Source of the DNA: JBOICV01 sp050740255
GTDB lineage: Bacteria > Pseudomonadota > Gammaproteobacteria > Nevskiales > JBOICV01
Length of the DNA: 51,913 nucleotides
Reading direction: 5' to 3'
NCBI GenBank assembly: GCA_050740255.1
Contig: JBOICV010000073.1
Span: 1 to 51,913, forward strand
The notes under the pieces are model-generated. The model was given only the letters and a program-made list of their open reading frames with translations, was not told the DNA's origin and did no database searches. This document shows positions 46,772 through 51,913 of the stretch, piece after piece; position 1 is the stretch's first letter; each line of letters starts with the position of its first letter. The position numbers and the translations under genes are program-made.

Positions 46772-48088
46772 TCAAAGCTCTCGCCTGACGCGACGCGTTT
46801 TGCCCGCGATGGTCTTGGGCAGAGAATCTACCAGCCGGCACTCGATCCGGGCCAATTCAGGGTGTACTCGAGCCAGATTCTCGCGCAGACGCCCAAACAG
46901 CGCTTCGCCGTCCTGAAGCGGGGCAACCACGTGCAAGGCCACGGCGCCATCGGCACGCTGTACCACCTGAAACTGCTGGAATTCTGGATACTGACGCAGG
47001 ACGTGTGCGAAAAGCTCGGAATGGATGCGGCGACCATCCGCCAACTGCACGTGATCGTTACAGCGCCCGATGACCCGCGAGAAAACCTGGTCGAAGGCTG
47101 GATCAGACGGATTCTCCGACACCAGATCACCCAGGCGGTAGCGCAGTAGCGGCGTGCATCGCGGAAACAGATTGGTAATAAGCAATTCGTAAGTGTCAGG
47201 CAGTTCGGTTGAAGGAATGCCCTCTAACAGATGATGCCGCCAGAACACGCGGAATCCACCCTTTGGATGTTCATGGGCGATGACGCCCGTCTCCACGGCG
47301 CCGTACTCCATGGCGACTCGGCAGCCGAATGCCTCACTGATGCGCCGTGCACTGTCCGGAAGACGAAACGCTTCCGCTGTCGCGATCACGACTTTCAACT
47401 TGTAAGGCTGTAACGGTACACCGGCTTCCAGCATTGACTCCGCCATCGCCTCAAGCGCGGTCGAGTAGCCGATCACGGCATCCGGGCGGAAGCGATTGAG
47501 TGCGGCCACAGCCCGCTGCATTGCCGCGGGGCTCAGATCATAGGCCGAGAAACGGTGGTATCCGAGCAGCGCATCCTTCAAGCGGCGCTGCCACCGGTTA
47601 AGCGTACCGCGCCAGCCTGCGCCGAACAGATGGGCGTGCCCCCATAACAGGAACAGCCGGTCCGCCGGCTTCACGCCGAACCATTCGCGCGCGAGTCCGT
47701 AGTCCAAGTCCGAATAGCGCAGCTCCGAACGCCAGGATGCAATCTGCACCGGCTCGGCAGTGCTACCTCCTGTGATTCTGGAAAAATCCGCCGCCCGACG
47801 GATAGACCCGAACCGTGCGTCTTCGCGCTGAAGCGCCGGTCGGTCCAGAATTGGCATGCGCAGCGCGTATTCTTCGAGCGAGCTGAATCGCTCCGGCAGC
47901 GCGTGAACGCGCTTCAGCTCCGCATAATGGGGCGAAGAAACATAGGCTTCCTGCCAGATCTGGTTGAGCCGTCCCAGTTGCCACTCGCGAATCGCTGCAG
48001 ACGTTCGTGGCTGTGAATAGAAAGCTGCTTGTTCGCGCAGCGCCGGCGCGCGTCGCCGTGTTCTGGTCCAGCGCACCACGTAGCTCAC
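46772..48088 (-). CDS. CapK/PaaK-like adenylate-forming enzyme
   Basis: A 438-residue member of the phenylacetate-CoA ligase-like (CapK) family. FSRITGGSTAEPVQIA is the phosphate-binding loop, MEYGAVETGVIAHEH the adenylate site and TPLLRYRLGDLV the hinge-proximal motif. CapK relatives occur in many capsule and exopolysaccharide loci, where they are thought to activate an acid for attachment to the glycan. No substrate is known here. It begins with GTG in a four-base overlap (GTGA) with the upstream glycosyltransferase gene. Confidence 0.86.
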   Translation of the reverse strand: MSYVVRWTRTRRRAPALREQAAFYSQPRTSAAIREWQLGRLNQIWQEAYVSSPHYAELKRVHALPERFSSLEEYALRMPILDRPALQREDARFGSIRRAADFSRITGGSTAEPVQIASWRSELRYSDLDYGLAREWFGVKPADRLFLLWGHAHLFGAGWRGTLNRWQRRLKDALLGYHRFSAYDLSPAAMQRAVAALNRFRPDAVIGYSTALEAMAESMLEAGVPLQPYKLKVVIATAEAFRLPDSARRISEAFGCRVAMEYGAVETGVIAHEHPKGGFRVFWRHHLLEGIPSTELPDTYELLITNLFPRCTPLLRYRLGDLVSENPSDPAFDQVFSRVIGRCNDHVQLADGRRIHSELFAHVLRQYPEFQQFQVVQRADGAVALHVVAPLQDGEALFGRLRENLARVHPELARIECRLVDSLPKTIAGKTRRVRREL

Positions 48089-49224
48089 GGCAGGTGATCC
48101 CGCAGAGCGGAAAGCAGGCGCATTTGGTATTGCTTGGCGGTGAAATGCGCATGCAAGCGCTCGAAACCGGCACGCCCCATACGCATCGTCTCCTGCGGAT
48201 TCCCAAGCCAGTGAAGCAAGGCGTCTGCCAGCTTCGCAACATCACCCGGATCATCCAGCAACAGACCCGTCTCACCGTGCACGATCACATCTGCGGCACC
48301 GTCGTTATGGCAACCGAGGCAGGCTTTGGCGTAGTTCATCGCTTCCAGATACACGAGCCCGAAACCCTCCTGCCAACTGGGCATGGTATAGGCGTAGGCT
48401 GCCGCATAGATGCGGTCGAGTGCCTCGCGCGACAAAAAGCCGGGCATGAATACGGCCTGTGCCACACCAAGCCCGCGCGAGCGTTCGGCCAGGCGTTCGC
48501 GGTCGTCACCCGGCCCGACGAAAACCAGTTGCGCATCGGGATAGCGGCGATGCACCAGCGGCAAAGCCATCAGCAGTTGGTCATGGCCCTTCTCGCGCTC
48601 GGAAGCCAGCATGCGGCCCACCAGCAGAAAAGCCCGTCGCGACATCCGACGCATCTCACCGTCCGCTGCCGGCAGCAAGGGTAGCTCCGCCGGCGGCGGC
48701 GGGAACTCGCGCAGGTTCACATCACTCGCAAGACCCAAGGGACAGGCGACGATATTGCCGCGCACACCATGACTCCGCATTCGTTCACGGGTGTATTCCG
48801 AATTGGCCAGTACTACGGTGGCATAGCGGAAGGTCCAGCGACTGCTTCGGCGGATCCGTCGCCAGGCTTCTGAACCGTGGGCCAGTACCGAAGCCCGGAT
48901 CCATCCGGTCGCCATGAGCGGCAGCAACGGCAGCACAAGCGTCACGTGGTCGAAGATGAAGCGACGGCGCCATAGCGCACGCCGAAACAATGCCGCCGAA
49001 AAAGCCAGTCGGCGTCCTTCGAATCCCCGGAACCGCACCGTTTGCGGCAACCAGTTTGGGCGATCAGTGTCGCGCTCGAGGAAGCTGAGCACCTCCAGGA
49101 AACCATCGGTGCCTGGTAGCGACTGGATCGCCTGCACTAGATTGCGGCTTACCGCGGCGATCCCTCCCGGTGTCGTGCCCACGCCTGCCACCGCTACGCA
49201 GATGCCTCGCGTCATCTGCCGCAT
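48085..49224 (-). CDS. GT4-family glycosyltransferase
   Basis: A 379-residue GT-B transferase. The N-terminus VAGVGTTPGGIAAVSRNLVQ is the acceptor-domain loop, and VLANSEYTRERM ends domain one. AFLLVGRMLASEREKGHDQL starts the nucleotide-sugar domain, and MPSWQEGFGLVYLEAMNYAKACLG is the EX7E-type motif. It is coupled to the CapK-like gene downstream and lies seven bases from the polymerase gene. Confidence 0.9.
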   Translation of the reverse strand: MRQMTRGICVAVAGVGTTPGGIAAVSRNLVQAIQSLPGTDGFLEVLSFLERDTDRPNWLPQTVRFRGFEGRRLAFSAALFRRALWRRRFIFDHVTLVLPLLPLMATGWIRASVLAHGSEAWRRIRRSSRWTFRYATVVLANSEYTRERMRSHGVRGNIVACPLGLASDVNLREFPPPPAELPLLPAADGEMRRMSRRAFLLVGRMLASEREKGHDQLLMALPLVHRRYPDAQLVFVGPGDDRERLAERSRGLGVAQAVFMPGFLSREALDRIYAAAYAYTMPSWQEGFGLVYLEAMNYAKACLGCHNDGAADVIVHGETGLLLDDPGDVAKLADALLHWLGNPQETMRMGRAGFERLHAHFTAKQYQMRLLSALRDHLP

Positions 49225-49230
49225 CGCTCC

Positions 49231-50742
49231 TCAGTTGCGTCGCGTCAGCGAGGTGGCGGGCGGCACCCCAGCGTGTCGGCGCCGCGGAGCCGTTCTCAGC
49301 ATTCTTACCAGCGGATCGCCCAGCGACGTCGCGAGAACCAGGAAGGAAATCGTCCTGATCATCAGCCCGCCCAGTTGCTTGGCCAGGTCGCTCTCGAACC
49401 CGTCGAAGCCGTCCACAAACATCACCATTAGCAGCGGTGCGGCGAACGCTGCGGGCGACCCGACCAGAAGGAGGGTATACAGCAGCCCGATAACCATGCC
49501 GTAGAAGAGGATCGCCAGAAACATCCCGGGCGCGCCGAAATCAATATAGAACTCCGCCATATAACCGATGCCAATCGAGGTGCCCGCACCGATTTGGATA
49601 CCGGCATAACGCCGCGTGACGCGCGAAGAATCGAGAATGGGCTTGTCCGGAAAGAGAAAGCGCGGCAGGAATACATGCTTAACTGCGCTTGTCGTAATAC
49701 TGCCCTGTTCATACGGAAGCAAAGAAGGCACGCGGGTGAGCACGCGCGCAAACTGATCAATGCTGCCAATCCGCTCCAGTAGATTTCCCGACCCGACAGC
49801 CCAGTCCAGCGCCACCACTGCTTCTGTCGAAAGCGCCATGAACTGTTGCACTCTTGCAAGCGTTCCGCCGGAACTTTCCGCCGTGCGCCATACGGGCTTC
49901 ACCGCGCCCTCCCATATCACGCCAAGGACTAGCAATCCGGCCACCAGCGACGCAGCCGCCGAGGCCAGCCGGCGCCCGCGCCGTGTACGGAAGATGGTGC
50001 TGCCGGGACGCAGCTCCCAGAGGACGAGCACGAAGATCAAGAAGAACAGCCCCTTGAACCCGGACATTTTTGAGGCCAGCATGGGCACGAGGACGAACGC
50101 CAGCGCTGCGAGGCCGTAACGATACCCACGCCGCTGCTGCAGGATCACCTGCCAAAGCAGGACGAATAACGCGACGCGGACGGCGAGCATCGCATAAATG
50201 AACTGGGAGAATCCGTAGGAAATCTTCATCGGCTGGATGTGGTATACCCAGCTGATTACATGCACGGCGATCACGACCCAGAATAAGCGTTGCACACTGA
50301 GACTGCCGTCCTGCTGCCCAAGTTGCGCGCTCGCCTTGTGCATCGGCGCCCGGAGTATCCACCATGTGAAGCGGATTCCGGCTGCCAACGCTATGAAGCC
50401 CAGACCGGCCAGCAGAACGGCTTGGCTGGGATCAACGCGCTGACTGACCTGCAGCGTCTGAACGTCCAGCGACCAGGCGAGATACGGCGCCGCCACGAAC
50501 AGCCACTGGTAGGCGAGACAGAAGGGTAAAATCGGCGGGTCAGAGCGGCGCCAAGTCAGGCCGGTAGCCCAGAACACCGAGGCGGCCAGCACCGCTGCCG
50601 CCGACGCCTGCAATAGGATGCCGCAACCCGCGCCGGCGATGACGCCATAAAGCAGAAACCGCTGTTGCAGCGGATACTCGTCCCCGTCGTGATGAGCTTG
50701 ATCCGGTAAGCCCGGCACACCCAAGTTTGCAATCAACGACAT
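49231..50742 (-). CDS. Wzy-like O-antigen/exopolysaccharide polymerase
   Basis: A 503-residue integral membrane protein with about ten to twelve hydrophobic segments and one large periplasmic loop (about residues 285-400, including SITTSAVKHVFLPRFLFPDK and RRYAGIQIGAGTSIGIGYMA). That arrangement is the hallmark of Wzy-type polymerases. GTSIGIGYMAEFYIDFGAPG recalls the EpsH/oligosaccharide-repeat polymerase style end motif. Sequence is too variable to define the linkage. It would join lipid-linked repeat units in the periplasm. Confidence 0.82.
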   Translation of the reverse strand: MSLIANLGVPGLPDQAHHDGDEYPLQQRFLLYGVIAGAGCGILLQASAAAVLAASVFWATGLTWRRSDPPILPFCLAYQWLFVAAPYLAWSLDVQTLQVSQRVDPSQAVLLAGLGFIALAAGIRFTWWILRAPMHKASAQLGQQDGSLSVQRLFWVVIAVHVISWVYHIQPMKISYGFSQFIYAMLAVRVALFVLLWQVILQQRRGYRYGLAALAFVLVPMLASKMSGFKGLFFLIFVLVLWELRPGSTIFRTRRGRRLASAAASLVAGLLVLGVIWEGAVKPVWRTAESSGGTLARVQQFMALSTEAVVALDWAVGSGNLLERIGSIDQFARVLTRVPSLLPYEQGSITTSAVKHVFLPRFLFPDKPILDSSRVTRRYAGIQIGAGTSIGIGYMAEFYIDFGAPGMFLAILFYGMVIGLLYTLLLVGSPAAFAAPLLMVMFVDGFDGFESDLAKQLGGLMIRTISFLVLATSLGDPLVRMLRTAPRRRHAGVPPATSLTRRN

Positions 50743-50878
50743 CGTTTATATCCGTAGCCACCAGCGGTATCCGCCGGATTTTTCCTGTTGCGTACTTTAC
50801 TCGACTTAACGGTTCCCACGCCGCGCATCAGCGCGCGCCTGAAGCATTGTCTCCGGGGTTGAATGCAACGAGGCAACA

Positions 50879-51733
50879 TCACTCGATGGCGGCAATCCGA
50901 TACGGAAACGCGCTTTTTGTGGCAAGGATCTCATCATCGGTGATTGGTCCGTTCCCAATGAGTGAACCGTTGAGATAGTAGAGAGAATATCCATAGCTGC
51001 CCAGGATGTTCCGGCATTCGATCGCCTGGGCCTCGCCATGAAGCGCAAGCAGGATTTCCGGGGCGGCGCTGGTTAGCAACTCCTTTGCGCCGGTCAACAA
51101 TAAAGCTTCCGCGCCCTCGATATCGACCTTCAACAGCTGTGGACGCGATGCCGGATGCTTTCTCAAGAAACTGTCGGCTGAGATGGCGGGAACCATGTAG
51201 TCTCCTGCTGCACCGATTTGACCCATTGAATTGGACGATGCCGTCTGGAAACCCACCAGCTCGGTCTGTGCCGCCAAAGCAGCCTGGATCACGGTTGTGT
51301 TTGTCAGACAGTTCAGGCGTACATGTCTGAGCAGATTATGCGTATTTTCAGCAATCGGTTCGAAGGCATAAACGTGTCCACCGGCGCCCACCAGCCTCGA
51401 AAATGCGAGCGTGTAAAAACCGGCATTTGCACCGATATCCCAAACCACCATACCGGGTCTCGCCAGCGCAGATACCAGCACCTGTTTTTCGTGCTCGTAG
51501 GTTCCAAGCCAGCAACCGTGAATACTGGAGCCCGCAATCCACTTCATGTCTTTATTCACACCGGCCCGCACGCGGATGACGTACTCGTGTGGGATCAGTC
51601 GTAGTGGTAGCCGAATTAATGCACCCAGTGCGGACCGCGGGTGCAGGCGGGTCAGCATCCTGAGCAAGGCACTGCTCTCCTCCGCCAGAACCGCGGCAAG
51701 GTGTTCATCGGCACACCGCGAGTATCTGACCAT
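50879..51733 (-). CDS. FkbM-family SAM-dependent methyltransferase
   Basis: A 284-residue class I methyltransferase. The SAM-binding motif VVWDIGANAGFYTLAFSRLV (about residues 94-113) is followed by HVYAFEPIAENTHNLLRHVR and LLKVDIEGAEALLL, the FkbM signature. These enzymes O-methylate sugars or polyketides, and here the sugar of the surface polymer is the probable acceptor. Its ATG overlaps the preceding gene by 29 bases in another frame. A 136-base gap with no evident gene separates it from the polymerase. Confidence 0.92.
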   Translation of the reverse strand: MVRYSRCADEHLAAVLAEESSALLRMLTRLHPRSALGALIRLPLRLIPHEYVIRVRAGVNKDMKWIAGSSIHGCWLGTYEHEKQVLVSALARPGMVVWDIGANAGFYTLAFSRLVGAGGHVYAFEPIAENTHNLLRHVRLNCLTNTTVIQAALAAQTELVGFQTASSNSMGQIGAAGDYMVPAISADSFLRKHPASRPQLLKVDIEGAEALLLTGAKELLTSAAPEILLALHGEAQAIECRNILGSYGYSLYYLNGSLIGNGPITDDEILATKSAFPYRIAAIE

Positions 51734-51913
51734 AAGCCGTAGCGTCGGCCGTAGCTTCTTTCAGAAACGGGTTATAGACGTGCCGTGCATAATGCTTGGT
51801 CAGCCGCCAACCGACGCGCGTGGCGTAGAAGTTAGACCAGCGCAGAGGCCAGAAATACCGCAGGCTGACACTTGAGAAGTGTGGCCTCAGGCAGTCGCGA
51901 AGCTGCTCCGGCA
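51705..51913 (-). CDS. C-terminal part of an unidentified protein (partial at window edge)
   Basis: An open frame enters from the right edge and ends with TGA at 51707-51705, overlapping the fkbM start by 29 bases. The visible 68 residues include LRPHFSSVSLRYFWPLRWSN, FYATRVGWRLTKHYARHVYN and end in YGQILAVCR. The terminal hydrophobic strand (YGQILAV) is compatible with the last strand of a class I methyltransferase, but this is only a suggestion. The tight overlap argues that it belongs to the same operon. Confidence 0.6.
   Translation of the reverse strand, partial: PEQLRDCLRPHFSSVSLRYFWPLRWSNFYATRVGWRLTKHYARHVYNPFLKEATADATAYGQILAVCR

Overview
This GC-rich window looks like a gammaproteobacterial chromosome. 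The evidence is the gene order ygfB-pepP-ubiH-ubiI-(gcvT), a Chp/Pil-type twitching chemosensory cluster, the pilT-yggS divergence and the gshA-gshB-yqgE-ruvX-pyrR-pyrB run. The Acidithiobacillus-type gshA, the JDVT-CTERM/glutamic-protease pair and the many dispersed intergenic repeats suggest a deep-branching lineage or an environmental genome. I cannot name the genus. I see no tRNA, rRNA, CRISPR array, prophage or insertion sequence with a transposase.

Layout. 1-257: a tandem glycine riboswitch on the minus strand, with its promoter, aimed at a gcvT-like gene beyond the left edge. 258-6626 (minus): ubiI, ubiH, pepP, ygfB, a small CPBP intramembrane protease and a secreted matrixin-like metalloprotease with a JDVT-type C-terminal sorting tail. 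6771-11363 (plus): argE, argA, bioA, rsmE. 11412-20805 (minus): the pilus chemosensory operon pilG, two pilH copies, pilI, pilJ, chpA and chpC. 20959-25907 (plus): gshA, gshB, yqgE, ruvX, pyrR, pyrB. 26029-29407 (minus): three PilT/PilU-type retraction ATPases. 29497-30861 (plus): yggS, rpiA.

31186-51913 is a surface or exopolysaccharide locus, almost all on the minus strand. It holds relatives of GfcB/YjbF, GfcD/YjbH and GfcE/Wza, an Etp/Wzb-like phosphatase, a WecA-type initiating transferase, four glycosyltransferases, a nucleotide-sugar epimerase and a Wzy-like polymerase. It also holds an unusually rich set of decorating enzymes: an O-carbamoyltransferase, an MBOAT plus SGNH acyltransferase pair, a CapK/PaaK-like adenylating enzyme and an FkbM methyltransferase. 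A small YjbE/GfcA-like secreted protein is encoded alone on the plus strand inside this locus.

How they fit together. Type IV pilus retraction (pilT, pilU, pilU-like) and its chemosensory control (pil-chp) sit near a polysaccharide locus, consistent with surface motility and biofilm life. The most notable departures from textbook systems are a PilJ receptor with no periplasmic domain, a duplicated PilH with an altered phosphorylation-loop motif, the absence of pilK/chpB, a ubiH extended at both ends by dispersed repeats, and a one-substrate/one-protease JDVT sorting dyad.
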